From Alloalcanivorax xenomutans (GTDB lineage: Bacteria > Pseudomonadota > Gammaproteobacteria > Pseudomonadales > Alcanivoracaceae): 64,000 bases of DNA. Of the stretch, positions 1 to 8,642 are shown in pieces. The DNA lies in the NCBI RefSeq assembly GCF_900217905.1, contig NZ_OBMO01000010.1:1-64000 (forward strand), read 5' to 3'. Below the pieces are notes generated by a model. It had not been told where the DNA came from. It made no database searches and worked only from the letters and a program-made list of their open reading frames with translations. The first letter of the stretch is position 1. Every line of letters starts with the position of its first letter. Position numbers and translations under genes: made by a program.

Positions 1-1
1 C

Positions 2-64
2 GCCCGCACCGCCTTCGCCCTGATGAAGCAGCAACAAGAATATTGCCCCGCAAAGCTCTTTTAA
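2..64 (+). CDS. 3' end of an unidentified gene (partial)
   Basis: An open frame enters from the left edge and ends at a TAA at 62-64, giving about 20 residues (ARTAFALMKQQQ, then EYCPAKLF). The pattern of an aromatic-rich tail ending in a Y-x-P segment reminds me of the C-termini of IS110-family transposases, but this is too short to assign. The 138 bases up to the next gene show no coding signal that I can support. Another open frame crosses the same stretch, so even the frame is uncertain. Confidence 0.25.
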   Translation, partial: ARTAFALMKQQQEYCPAKLF

Positions 65-202
65 GCGTTGCAGGGCACCATAGAATCTCCCACAGCGGTT
101 TCGTAGCGACCTCTGAGTTTATGGCTGAGAGGCACGCCATCTTTAGCGTATGCTGTCCACTCCATAGGACGACAAGCCCGCCAAGGGTAAAGGAGTCAGA
201 GC

Positions 203-1087
203 ATGGAATTGCTCCGCCGTCTTTTCGGCAAGAAGCCGACCCCTTCTTCCGGTAACGGTAACCTGCTTGATGCGAACGCCTTCGCGCAACGCTATGCCGC
301 CACGGTGAAGGAGCTTCTCGGTCCCGCCGAAGTGCGCATCCAATCCGATGACACCAATCGCTTCTCGGTGCGCTGGGACAGTGAAGCCGGTTGGGAAATT
401 TGCCATTTCCTGGACAACGCCTATGACACCTATCGGCACGATCCGGAAAACCTGGATCAGATCATCCACACCTATATCCGCAGCCAGGATCAGGTGACGC
501 AAACCCAGGACGAGGCCGTGGTCCTGCCGGTCATCAAGACCCGCGCCTGGCTCGACGCCTCTCTGGAGCAGATGCGCCAGGCGTTTCCCGACGCCACCCC
601 CGAGCAGATGCCTTTCCTCACCCGCCCTCTGAGCAACGACGAACTGCTGATCACTTATGTGGAAGACAGCGGCGAACAGATGCGCTTTGTCGGTGGCGAA
701 GTGCTGGAAAAATTCGGCGGTGACCGGGAGGTCCTGCACCAGCTTGCCCTCGACAATCTGCATCGGCATTGGCTACCCCATCTTCAGCTGAAAGGCGGTG
801 ACGGCCGCTACTTCGTGACCCTGGACACCAACTACGAAGCCAGCATGGCGCTGTTGTTCGAACACTGGCGTGAGCGGCTGGAGGTGGCCGGCGAACCGGT
901 TCTGGCCATTCCCGCCCGCGACAGGCTGATGATCTGTGGCAGCGAGGATGAGGAGAGTCTCGGCAAACTTCGCCGGGTCGCCACCGATATGGCGGCGGAG
1001 TCACCCTATTCGCTATCAAGCGCTCTGTTCGTCTTCCGCGACGGAGACCTGCTTGCGTTTACCAATGGGTTGGAGAAGGACAATTAA
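203..1087 (+). CDS. DUF1444 (YtpQ-like) family protein
   Basis: A 294-residue soluble protein with no signal peptide or membrane segment. It starts MELLRRLFGKK, and the central segments around residues 65-90 (WEICHFLDNAYDTY) and 200-240 (FVTLDTNYEASMALL) fit the DUF1444/YtpQ family, whose function is not known. The ATG follows a good ribosome-binding site (AAAGGAG, 8 bases upstream). The next gene begins 3 bases after the stop, so the two are probably co-transcribed. Family assignment is by recalled pattern, not by alignment. Confidence 0.6.
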   Translation: MELLRRLFGKKPTPSSGNGNLLDANAFAQRYAATVKELLGPAEVRIQSDDTNRFSVRWDSEAGWEICHFLDNAYDTYRHDPENLDQIIHTYIRSQDQVTQTQDEAVVLPVIKTRAWLDASLEQMRQAFPDATPEQMPFLTRPLSNDELLITYVEDSGEQMRFVGGEVLEKFGGDREVLHQLALDNLHRHWLPHLQLKGGDGRYFVTLDTNYEASMALLFEHWRERLEVAGEPVLAIPARDRLMICGSEDEESLGKLRRVATDMAAESPYSLSSALFVFRDGDLLAFTNGLEKDN

Positions 1088-1090
1088 ACC

Positions 1091-1456
1091 ATGCGTATTC
1101 TGAAATGTCTTCCGATGTTGCTGCTTTCCACCACCATACAGGCCGAAACGCTGAGGCTGAACGTGGAGAACGCGGAACAGAGCAGATCACTCGATACGGC
1201 CCGGGACGTGATCGATGTGAAGCTCGACCCGAAAAGCCGGAAAGCTCTGGCCGATTTCACCCGGACCCGAGTGGGCCGGCAAATCCATCTGTTCGTGGAT
1301 GGCCATCTGCTGACCTCCCCCACCTTGCAGAGCGTCATTGATACAGGCAGCCTGCGACTGTCCGCCGGAGAGGAAGGCTTCGGCGGCAAAACCGCCGGGG
1401 AAGTCGCCAAAACTCTGAACAAAGGCGGCCCCCTTACTCTCACCGACGAGAGATGA
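1091..1456 (+). CDS. Small secreted protein resembling the SecD P1 head subdomain
   Basis: A 121-residue protein with a signal peptide (MRILKCLPMLLLSTTIQA, cleavage after about residue 18), so probably periplasmic. The mature part contains a pattern typical of the SecD/SecF periplasmic P1 head: a VxLxxxSRxxLADFT segment, then VGRQIHLFVDGHLLTSPTL and a downstream SLRLSAG strand. In SecD the corresponding stretch is 'G..laivldg.v.saP'. Here the domain stands alone, without the six-helix membrane part, so it is not a SecD protein. It follows the DUF1444 gene by 3 bases. Function unknown. Confidence 0.55.
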   Translation: MRILKCLPMLLLSTTIQAETLRLNVENAEQSRSLDTARDVIDVKLDPKSRKALADFTRTRVGRQIHLFVDGHLLTSPTLQSVIDTGSLRLSAGEEGFGGKTAGEVAKTLNKGGPLTLTDER

Positions 1457-1570
1457 TCAGCATCGAGAGAACCCCGGGAGCAACCGCATACCGTTCCCGC
1501 TGATTGGCGCCCATCCACACTCCTATGCGATCATCGCGCTCATTGTCCGCTTCAACGAGAAGGAGCTCCC

Positions 1571-2224
1571 ATGTTCGATCCAGGCCAGGCCCTGGTCGCG
1601 CTTATGTATGCGCTTCCCCTGCTTATACCCGCTATTGTCGGCATCACCCTCGGCGCCATCCACATGCAGCGGGTGCGCAAAGCCGCTCTTCTGGTGATCA
1701 TCGCCAGTGTCTTGCTGTTCCTGGAAGGTGGCTACAACGTTGTCTCTCAGGTTTTCATCATCCCTCTGGTAGGCGATGCCCTGTCCTGGGAGGTGTTCGG
1801 CGCCATCAATGGTGGTGTGTATGCCATCCTCACATTGTCCGCGACCATTTTGCTGATCTCCGCGGCTTTCGTTGGCCGCGGGCAGGGACAATCAGCTCCC
1901 GGCGGCAATGCCGATCAAGACTCTGGCGCGGGTCTTTCCCATGTCCCGCCCCAACTGGCCCAGGCGCCGAATCATCGGGGCGCGCTTGTGCTGACGCTCG
2001 GTCTGATCTCCTTGCTGGTGTTCCAGCCTCTTGGCATCGCCCCCTGGGTGATCGGCGTGCAGGATCTGCGTGCCATGCGTGAAGGCCGTATGGATCCGGA
2101 GGGCCGGGGCACCACCATGGCAGGCATGATCCTGGGCATTATCGCCATTGTCCTGTTCGTGCTTACCTTGATCGCCGTGGGGTTCTTTATCACCGCTTTG
2201 CTCAACAGCAATTGGAGCTATTGA
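1571..2224 (+). CDS. Membrane protein with C-terminal DUF4190 domain
   Basis: A 217-residue integral membrane protein. The N-terminal half (residues about 5-100) has three or four hydrophobic helices. After a polar linker (about 101-135), a DUF4190-type module occupies about 137-217: GALVLTLGLISLLVFQPLG, then GVQDLRAMREGRMDPEGRG, then a long GMILGIIAIVLF helix. The ATG at 1571 has the site AGAAGGAG about 6 bases upstream. The next gene is built from two copies of the same architecture, so the locus carries three copies. No function is known. Confidence 0.55.
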   Translation: MFDPGQALVALMYALPLLIPAIVGITLGAIHMQRVRKAALLVIIASVLLFLEGGYNVVSQVFIIPLVGDALSWEVFGAINGGVYAILTLSATILLISAAFVGRGQGQSAPGGNADQDSGAGLSHVPPQLAQAPNHRGALVLTLGLISLLVFQPLGIAPWVIGVQDLRAMREGRMDPEGRGTTMAGMILGIIAIVLFVLTLIAVGFFITALLNSNWSY

Positions 2225-2313
2225 GCGGGCTCATTTGGCGCGGGCGCCGCGGCGGCGCCCCGCCAATATTGCACTGAAACTTGGATTTTATTGTTTTCAG
2301 GAGAAGGAACTCC

Positions 2314-3489
2314 ATGTCATCCGATTCAGATCTGTCGATCCTCACCGCTTTTAATCTCCTGCAACTGCTGATCCCTTTCCTGGTCGGGGTCTCGCTGAGC
2401 GCAAAGCACATGCGGCATTATCGCGTGCCCGCCCTTCTGGTTCTGATCGCAAGCGTTCTGATGCTCCTGGATATGGGCTACGGCGCTCTTGCACCGGCGC
2501 TGTCGTTTCTCAGACTACCATCGATCACCGGCGTTTTTATCAACAACAGCATCCACAGCATGCTCGGCGTCTCCACCGTTCTGTTGCTGATGTCCGCCGT
2601 CGTCGTCCGGCGTGGCTCTCCTCCAGCAACCGTTACTTTGGACACTGACCGGACATCCCGGGTGCCCGCCCATCGGGGCGCTCTGATTGCGACGCTTGGC
2701 CTGATTTCCTTTCTGCTGCCACCGGTCGGATTGCTTGCCTGGATCCTTGGCGCCCGGGATCTGCGTGCCATGCGCGAAGGCCGTATGGCAACAACAGGAA
2801 AGGACAGCACCCTGGTTGGCATGATCCTCGGTATCATCGTCTGCACCGTCTTTATTCTGGCTCTGCTCACGGCGGGTTGTTTTATTCTCGGTGTTTCGAG
2901 CTCAACCATGCTCTCCGTGCCATCCGGCTTGCGGACCCTGGTTCAGTTTGGTGTCGGTATCAGTTTCACGGTGCTGCTGTTATGGCGCGATCGGAAAGCC
3001 GCGTTGCTCATGTTCATCGCCAGCATTCTGGTGCTCTTGCCGATGGCTTACGGCTTCATTGTCAGCCTTTGGCTGCCGACAGGAGGCCCGTTGCCAGATC
3101 TCGCCTTGATCAGCGGCAGCGTCCTGGGCGTGCTGACCCTTTCCCTATTGCTCCTTTTGATCGGCGCGGCTTTTTCCGGATGCCGACATCGTTCTCCAGG
3201 TTCAACCGAGGAAGAGGCCCAACAGTCCACCCATCACCACGGCTCCCCGGTACTCGCCCTCGGCCTGGTTTCACTACTTGCGATCCAACCTCTAGGCATC
3301 ATGGCCTGGGTTCTCGGTGTACAAGATCTGCGCGCCATGCATGAAGGTCGCATGAACCCGGAAGGCCGCACGGCTACGCTGGTCGGCACCGTGCTGGGTA
3401 TTATCTCCGTCGTCCTCTTTCTGGCGGCCCTGAGCGCATTGGCTTTTACCGTTACGCACGTCTTTGAGCGTTATCGACCTTTTCACTGA
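2314..3489 (+). CDS. Double DUF4190 membrane protein (internal duplication)
   Basis: A 391-residue membrane protein made of two copies of the unit found in the upstream gene. Half A (about 1-195) and half B (about 196-391) each have four hydrophobic N-terminal helices, a polar linker and a DUF4190 module. The repeated signature is GARDLRAMREGRM in half A and GVQDLRAMHEGRMNPEGR in half B. I chose the ATG at 2314 because CAGGAGAAGGAA lies just upstream; an in-frame TTG at 2281 is possible but has no ribosome-binding site. The arrangement points to tandem duplication followed by fusion. The 197 bases after the stop, before the convergent fimbrial operon, contain nothing I recognise. Confidence 0.55.
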   Translation: MSSDSDLSILTAFNLLQLLIPFLVGVSLSAKHMRHYRVPALLVLIASVLMLLDMGYGALAPALSFLRLPSITGVFINNSIHSMLGVSTVLLLMSAVVVRRGSPPATVTLDTDRTSRVPAHRGALIATLGLISFLLPPVGLLAWILGARDLRAMREGRMATTGKDSTLVGMILGIIVCTVFILALLTAGCFILGVSSSTMLSVPSGLRTLVQFGVGISFTVLLLWRDRKAALLMFIASILVLLPMAYGFIVSLWLPTGGPLPDLALISGSVLGVLTLSLLLLLIGAAFSGCRHRSPGSTEEEAQQSTHHHGSPVLALGLVSLLAIQPLGIMAWVLGVQDLRAMHEGRMNPEGRTATLVGTVLGIISVVLFLAALSALAFTVTHVFERYRPFH

Positions 3490-3686
3490 CCCCGACAGTC
3501 GCAGGGGCGCCACCACGAAGTTTCTTCCATGCTTTACTGGGTGCGGAGCCAACATTCTTGCCAGCGATCATGACAGTGATTGGCGGCGGCTTGTATTTCC
3601 GCCATTTTCTCGCAAACTCGCCTTTCCTATAGTCGTGATAATCGCGGCCGGCTTGGCCGTGCGGATTGTAACAATGCCTCTCCCTA

Positions 3687-4787
3687 CTATCGGTATTCCA
3701 CTTCGAATGTCACCGCACCACTCAACAGGCCGGGGACCACGGTTTCCCCAGCCACCGGCACCAGTCCCACCTTGAACTGAAAGATTTCGGTGGTATCGGC
3801 CGGATCACGGCCACCAAACGGCGCCGTGATTTCAGTTGCGCCATCCAACACTACTGGAGCGTTGCTGGCACGCTGGCGAATCTGGAACGCCACACCACCG
3901 GCCACACCAGGCTGTCCGGCATCAGCGGGCAGCAAATCCGTGCCGCTGCCCGAAGCCAACTGCCCCGAGGAGGGAAGGAAAGTCATTCGAATCAATGAGC
4001 CGGCGAAGGTGCTGGTGCTGATGGACAACGACCGGGGTACGACACAGTTGTTCAAACGAATATCGAAATCCGTACTTCCCGCGAAACCACCCGTAGTGAT
4101 ATCCGTGCTACCCACTGTCGGCAGATTGATCACCTGAGAGACATCCACAAGGTCACAACTGGCGCGGTCGAACACATAGTTCAGACCTGCATTTACGTCC
4201 ACATAGATCGACCCCAAAAGGCCTTGGGTAACGGTCAGACGCCCCAGGGAGCTGGAAACTGACTGCGTGGTACCGATGAGGCTATTGATACCGTCGACCA
4301 CCAGCACTGTGTAAGTGCGAAATGTAACCGAAGAGCCGATTTGCAAGCCGATCAGACTGAGATCACATAATCCGCCGGTGAGACCACAATAAACGCTACT
4401 GCTACTGCTTATAATCTCAAAAAAATTCTGAATGTAAATGTTTCCGTTAACCTGGAAGCGGCGGGCGCTTATTCCGCTGAATCCCGCTGGCAAACCGGCC
4501 GCTGCCGGGGCAGTACTGTTCCCACCATTACCAAAGCTGCTGTTTATAGTACTGGATACAGAGGGAAGCAGGCCGAGGCTGGTGCAGCCGGTATAGGTGG
4601 AATCCTGCTGAATCACCAGTACGTGCTGTCCTGCGTCATCCTGAGGCACACGCACGGACAAACCATCTCGCTGAAAGGTGACCGTCTGCGTATAAGGCCC
4701 GCCATTACAAAACCCGATTGCCGACGCCAATTCCGGAAATAGCAGAAGGTACAGCATGAGCCCCATGGTCCATTGCAAGGTTTTCAC
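3687..4787 (-). CDS. Fimbrial tip adhesin, chaperone-usher class
   Basis: A 366-residue exported protein with a signal peptide (about residues 1-23, ending ELASA). The N-terminal part (about 24-200) is a cysteine-containing putative receptor-binding domain. The C-terminal part (about 205-366) looks like a pilin domain, with a Cys pair (ASCDL and NNCVV) and a terminal beta strand ending VTFEVEYR, as expected for donor-strand exchange. It is the last gene of the operon and overlaps the chaperone gene by 4 bases (ATGA). A two-domain subunit at the distal end of such an operon is usually the tip adhesin; the ligand is unknown. Confidence 0.7.
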   Translation of the reverse strand: MKTLQWTMGLMLYLLLFPELASAIGFCNGGPYTQTVTFQRDGLSVRVPQDDAGQHVLVIQQDSTYTGCTSLGLLPSVSSTINSSFGNGGNSTAPAAAGLPAGFSGISARRFQVNGNIYIQNFFEIISSSSSVYCGLTGGLCDLSLIGLQIGSSVTFRTYTVLVVDGINSLIGTTQSVSSSLGRLTVTQGLLGSIYVDVNAGLNYVFDRASCDLVDVSQVINLPTVGSTDITTGGFAGSTDFDIRLNNCVVPRSLSISTSTFAGSLIRMTFLPSSGQLASGSGTDLLPADAGQPGVAGGVAFQIRQRASNAPVVLDGATEITAPFGGRDPADTTEIFQFKVGLVPVAGETVVPGLLSGAVTFEVEYR

Positions 4788-5500
4788 CCTTTCACCTCAA
4801 GGATAGGACCATCGTGGTGGCCACCATAATCACTGATGTAACGAAAATAAACCTTAAATGGAGGTGTGACCCCGGGTGGCAATGACACCATTTCCATATG
4901 TTTGGGCAGTATCATGGCCGGCTCCTTAAGAGACCATTCCTTCCCGCCTTTTTTAATTACCATCTGAATAAAGGAGATGGAAAACGGGCTGTTGTTGGAA
5001 AGGGCCAGCCTGCCCCCGGAAAAAGCAGCGCCGAGCTTTCTTGCCGCTTCCCTGGAATCGGTGCCGAGCATACTCCGGGGCCGGTAGAACAGTTTGATCC
5101 GCACTCTCTGAGCAAACTGGACAACATTTTTTCCTTTCACCTGAGGCGGGATTTCCTGAACGTTCAACCAGAACACGCTTTCTTTATCCTTTGGCAAAAC
5201 ACCTTCCGTACGGAAGAAACGAAGTAATTGCTCTTTCCCACTCTCCAGCCGGAAAAGAGGTGGCGTTACCGCGAAGTACGAAGGGGGTTCACCATCGTTT
5301 TTCTCACCCACGGGAAAAGGGTCCAGCCACACCTGACCGGCATAGGCTATCGACGAAGTATTGGTCACCGCCAGACTGACATCCCGGTCATCTTCATCGA
5401 AAACGATCCGGGTACTTCCCAGTACGAAGGCAGCATGAGTGGATGAGACGAGCATCCATATCAGAGCGGATATTATTCCGCTACGCGCCACCACGCTCAT
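4784..5500 (-). CDS. Periplasmic fimbrial chaperone (PapD/FimC-like)
   Basis: A 238-residue protein with a signal peptide (about 1-23, SSTHA) and the two immunoglobulin-like domains of pilus chaperones. Domain 1 carries the usual features: STRIVFDEDDRDVSLAVTN near the mature N-terminus, a VTPPLFRLE strand and the LLRFFRTEG motif, then SVFWLNVQEIPP and the RIKLFYRP strand at the domain boundary. It should bind pilin subunits and complete their fold. The ATG at 5500 has AGAGGAG at proper spacing; an upstream in-frame start would run into the usher gene. The usher stop lies 20 bases upstream, and the gene overlaps the adhesin by 4 bases. Confidence 0.85.
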   Translation of the reverse strand: MSVVARSGIISALIWMLVSSTHAAFVLGSTRIVFDEDDRDVSLAVTNTSSIAYAGQVWLDPFPVGEKNDGEPPSYFAVTPPLFRLESGKEQLLRFFRTEGVLPKDKESVFWLNVQEIPPQVKGKNVVQFAQRVRIKLFYRPRSMLGTDSREAARKLGAAFSGGRLALSNNSPFSISFIQMVIKKGGKEWSLKEPAMILPKHMEMVSLPPGVTPPFKVYFRYISDYGGHHDGPILEVKG

Positions 5501-5520
5501 AGTGTTTCTCCTCTCTGGCA

Positions 5521-8037
5521 TCACAGCTCGCACTGTTTCGATATTGTTTCCACTGCTGTTTCCGTCACCGCCGTCAAGCGCTCCAGAGCAATCCTGAATC
5601 GGCAAACGCGATCGTCCAGGTGTACGCGAAACCAGCCCTTATCAGTTGATTTCACGGTGATCATCGCCCGACTATGCTCGGCCACCATGCCAACAACGTC
5701 GGACTGCTCGTTCAGAACCTCAGCTCCCAATGGCAAGGTCTCCGCGTCAGGCCACTCCAGAGAAACGAGGAAACGCTTAACTCGGTGCGCCGGAAAAACC
5801 ACTCTGGCGATTGCCCCTCTTTCTGGCACCACTGATTGAGAACGACCGGGCACCTCCACATCGTAATCCACGGATTCCAGGCCAACCCGTAGGCGATTCG
5901 GTCGATACGGCTGAGCATAGGGTAGCAACGCATACCCGTTGGAATCAGTTCGCACGGGGGCGGCGCCGCTGGCAAAACTGGCACCCTGGACTTTCGGAAC
6001 ATAGGCCAACAACGCAGTCTCACCAACTCCCCGCCCAAAGGCTAACCCGGCTTGATGCAGAACCGCCGAGCCCTGTGCCTGTAGGTATTGCCTGCGGCTG
6101 TCACCATCGAAAGCGGCTCCGACGGATAATCCGATACGATCGCCGGCATAGGCCAGCTGTGCATTACCATTGTTTCTCCTCTGCTCCTCCTGGTGCCCGG
6201 CCCGGATACCATAGGACCATTCAGGATGTTCGCTCAGCATCCCACTGGTACCGATTCCATGGTCCGCATTGCCGTCTTCATCGACAGTCAGCCGGTAGTC
6301 GACATAGCCACGACTGACCGGAGTATCAAGTGGCAAGCTCAAGGACAACATATACAGTCGTTCGCGCTCCGCGCCCTGATAGCGGCTATCGGTGACGGTC
6401 AACCCAAAGCTCAGAGGCCCGACATGCCCGTTATAGCCTAAAGAAAAGAGACTCTGGCGATTATTGTTATGCCAATAGCTTTCCTGGCTGGCGGAAACAT
6501 AAGCCGATCCATAGCGTCCCAGATTCTGAGATATTGTGGCTTCCATTCTCTGCTTGCGACCCAGTACTAAAACGACGCTTTGGTCCTGCATAAGAACGGC
6601 TTCATTGAAAGTGCGAAAACGCTCCGAGGAGTAGCGGTAACCTAATAACTGTAAATTGGTTCCCCGTCGCAACCCCTTCGCGTACAGCAGACGGTAACTT
6701 TGACCATGCCAGATATCCTCGTTCCATGTGCGTGTCCGCGCGTGGGTAATATCGGCGGAGACACTCCCAACCCTACCCAGGTTCAACCCCACACCAGCCA
6801 GGCCATTATAATAATTCTCGCTGATCGTCAGTGAGCCATAGGCGGTTACATTTCCCGGCAAACCGTGACTCAACTCTGTTTGCACAAAACCAGGTTCATC
6901 GCCATGATCACTGCGATAGCGACCCGCCACCAGGCTGTATTCCCAGAACCCTTCCCGAACCAGATTGGGAACCAGACTGTAAGGCTGACTGAATCGGCGT
7001 ATCTCACCATCCTGTTCCTGGATCTCAACGTCTAGGTCACCATTGCTCAAGGAAGGTAGATCATCAATGGAGAAGGCACCAGGCGGAACATAGGTGCTAT
7101 AAATAACGAATCCGTTCTGACGTACCACGACCCTGGCATTACCCCGTGCAATACCACGAATCACCGGAGAAAAGCCCTGCTGGGAAACTGGCAGCATGGC
7201 GGTATCGGAGCGCAGCTGAATACCAGTATACGGGAGGCTTTCGTTGATACGGCTCCGAGTAAAACTCTCGCCCAGCGTCAGCTCTCCGCGAACTCCAGGC
7301 AAGGCCCGATAGGCGTACATCTCCCGATCCGCCCACCGCCCCCGTTCACGGTCGTCGCGCTGATACACATGGCTGCTGCGTATATGCCAACCCCGCCAAT
7401 CGACTCCAAGGCGGAAGTCTCCGTATTCGTCGCGGTAGCGCCCTCCATCAGCTTCCTCATTCCAGGCATGATTGACGGTATAATCCAGGCGTAACGCGGT
7501 AATACCCTGGTCCCACTCATCCGAATCAATGTAATCAGCGGCACGACGCTGCAGAGCCGCCTGAGGAATGCTGAGCTCAAGTACCAATCGGTCCGGTCGA
7601 AAATGGGCCTCGGCCTGCTCCATAAAATAAAGAAGGTCACAACCACTGTATTCCGGCGCCACCCCCCGAACCAACAAGTAAGCAGAATTAATCCCAAGCC
7701 ACTCAGCACTCCGCGCCGAGAGACAAGGAGTCAGTCCGGAGGCGTCCTCCGACTGGTTGAAAGCAACGGGCATGCGCCCCACGGGTTGGCCATTCACCAG
7801 CACGTCAACCTGGTATTCACCGGCGGGTAGTTTCCGATCACGGGCCAGGGACTGGAGACTTACGGCGGATTGTCCACCTTCCAGAGACAGAAAGTGAGGG
7901 TTGAATTCAAGCGTACCCTCTCTCACACCCTGTTCCAGTTGCCGATCCGCCCCCCCGGCCCGAACCATGGTCGTCGCGCCGACAAACAGTATCGCACCCA
8001 TCAGGCACGCGCCTACCCACCCACTCCTTGGGGCCAT
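5521..8037 (-). CDS. Outer-membrane fimbrial usher (FimD/PapC family)
   Basis: An 838-residue outer-membrane usher that takes chaperone-subunit complexes and secretes the growing pilus. A signal peptide (about 1-27) is followed by the N-terminal periplasmic domain (FNPHFLSLEGG). A long beta barrel interrupted by a plug region comes next, with recognisable segments GELTLGESFTRS, QQGFSPVIRGIARGNARV and YVPPGAFSIDDLPS. The C-terminal domains hold the SVVPERGAIARVVF segment and CRFRIALE, then end at EL. The length suits the family. Gene order (pilin, usher, chaperone, adhesin) is that of Pap-type operons rather than Fim-type, where the chaperone comes first. Confidence 0.9.
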   Translation of the reverse strand: MAPRSGWVGACLMGAILFVGATTMVRAGGADRQLEQGVREGTLEFNPHFLSLEGGQSAVSLQSLARDRKLPAGEYQVDVLVNGQPVGRMPVAFNQSEDASGLTPCLSARSAEWLGINSAYLLVRGVAPEYSGCDLLYFMEQAEAHFRPDRLVLELSIPQAALQRRAADYIDSDEWDQGITALRLDYTVNHAWNEEADGGRYRDEYGDFRLGVDWRGWHIRSSHVYQRDDRERGRWADREMYAYRALPGVRGELTLGESFTRSRINESLPYTGIQLRSDTAMLPVSQQGFSPVIRGIARGNARVVVRQNGFVIYSTYVPPGAFSIDDLPSLSNGDLDVEIQEQDGEIRRFSQPYSLVPNLVREGFWEYSLVAGRYRSDHGDEPGFVQTELSHGLPGNVTAYGSLTISENYYNGLAGVGLNLGRVGSVSADITHARTRTWNEDIWHGQSYRLLYAKGLRRGTNLQLLGYRYSSERFRTFNEAVLMQDQSVVLVLGRKQRMEATISQNLGRYGSAYVSASQESYWHNNNRQSLFSLGYNGHVGPLSFGLTVTDSRYQGAERERLYMLSLSLPLDTPVSRGYVDYRLTVDEDGNADHGIGTSGMLSEHPEWSYGIRAGHQEEQRRNNGNAQLAYAGDRIGLSVGAAFDGDSRRQYLQAQGSAVLHQAGLAFGRGVGETALLAYVPKVQGASFASGAAPVRTDSNGYALLPYAQPYRPNRLRVGLESVDYDVEVPGRSQSVVPERGAIARVVFPAHRVKRFLVSLEWPDAETLPLGAEVLNEQSDVVGMVAEHSRAMITVKSTDKGWFRVHLDDRVCRFRIALERLTAVTETAVETISKQCEL

Positions 8038-8066
8038 AGCGCACCAGATCAGTTAAACGATGGGAC

Positions 8067-8084
8067 GGGGAACCTCTATTCCCC
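8067..8084 (-). promoter_or_regulatory. Stem-loop between pilin and usher genes
   Basis: GGGGAA and TTCCCC form a perfect 6-bp stem around a 6-base loop, 15 bases after the pilin stop and 29 bases before the usher start. There is no run of T after it on the minus strand, so it is not a typical terminator. By analogy with other fimbrial operons it may act as a partial attenuator or as an RNA-stability element that raises pilin over usher output; that role is inference. Confidence 0.5.
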
Positions 8085-8099
8085 CTTCCGGTTCGGTAC

Positions 8100-8642
8100 T
8101 TAGTTGAATACCACCGAGTAGTTGGCCACGGCACGAACATGCCCCGCTGTCACGGTGGCCGTATCCGTTGTGCCATAGGCGGCGTTGAACTGAAGTTCAC
8201 CCGATGAGGCATCAACAATGCCTACCGAAGCCCCATTGATCTGCACTGGCGTGGTGCCATCCTGTTGCAGCAACATCACACCGACAGAAGCGGCGGGGTC
8301 CGTGGCGATATTTTCGAGAATGTTGTGTCCCGCATAGGCTTGTCCAGTCCATAGAACCGTAGCGCCAAGGCCGGTGAGATCACAGGTCGCACTGCCAGCA
8401 TCGGTGGCAACCAAAGAAAAAGCAGCCGGCGAATATGGTGTGTCCGCCGCAACGAAGTCGGCGGTAGCGATCGGAGCCAGCGTCACGGTGTTGTCGGCTT
8501 GCAGAACACCGTTCTGTGCCACGCCCACCGTACAGGTGGTGTCCGTAACTACCCCATTAAAATACACCTCGCCGCTATTGGCGAAGACAACGGAAGTAGA
8601 AAGTGTTGAGGCCATCAACACAGCCAGTTTGAAAGTGCGCAT
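8100..8642 (-). CDS. Major fimbrial subunit (type 1/Pap-like pilin)
   Basis: A 180-residue pilin, the usual length for the family. Signal peptide about 1-21 (VVFA before NSGEVYFNG). The mature protein has the beta-strand opening GEVYFNGVVTDTTCTVG, a second cysteine at SATCDL that should form the family disulfide, and the terminal donor-strand motif AVANYSVVFN. It is first in the operon, as expected for the most abundant subunit, and is separated from the usher gene by a stem-loop. A ribosome-binding site (GAGGGAA) lies just upstream of the ATG. A perfect CRP-type palindrome is centred about 53 bases upstream. Confidence 0.85.
   Translation of the reverse strand: MRTFKLAVLMASTLSTSVVFANSGEVYFNGVVTDTTCTVGVAQNGVLQADNTVTLAPIATADFVAADTPYSPAAFSLVATDAGSATCDLTGLGATVLWTGQAYAGHNILENIATDPAASVGVMLLQQDGTTPVQINGASVGIVDASSGELQFNAAYGTTDTATVTAGHVRAVANYSVVFN

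Noticed and set aside
8067-8084. Possible full terminator after the pilin gene
   Set aside because: Six-bp stem without a T run, and the usher gene downstream needs read-through; kept as attenuator-like stem-loop.
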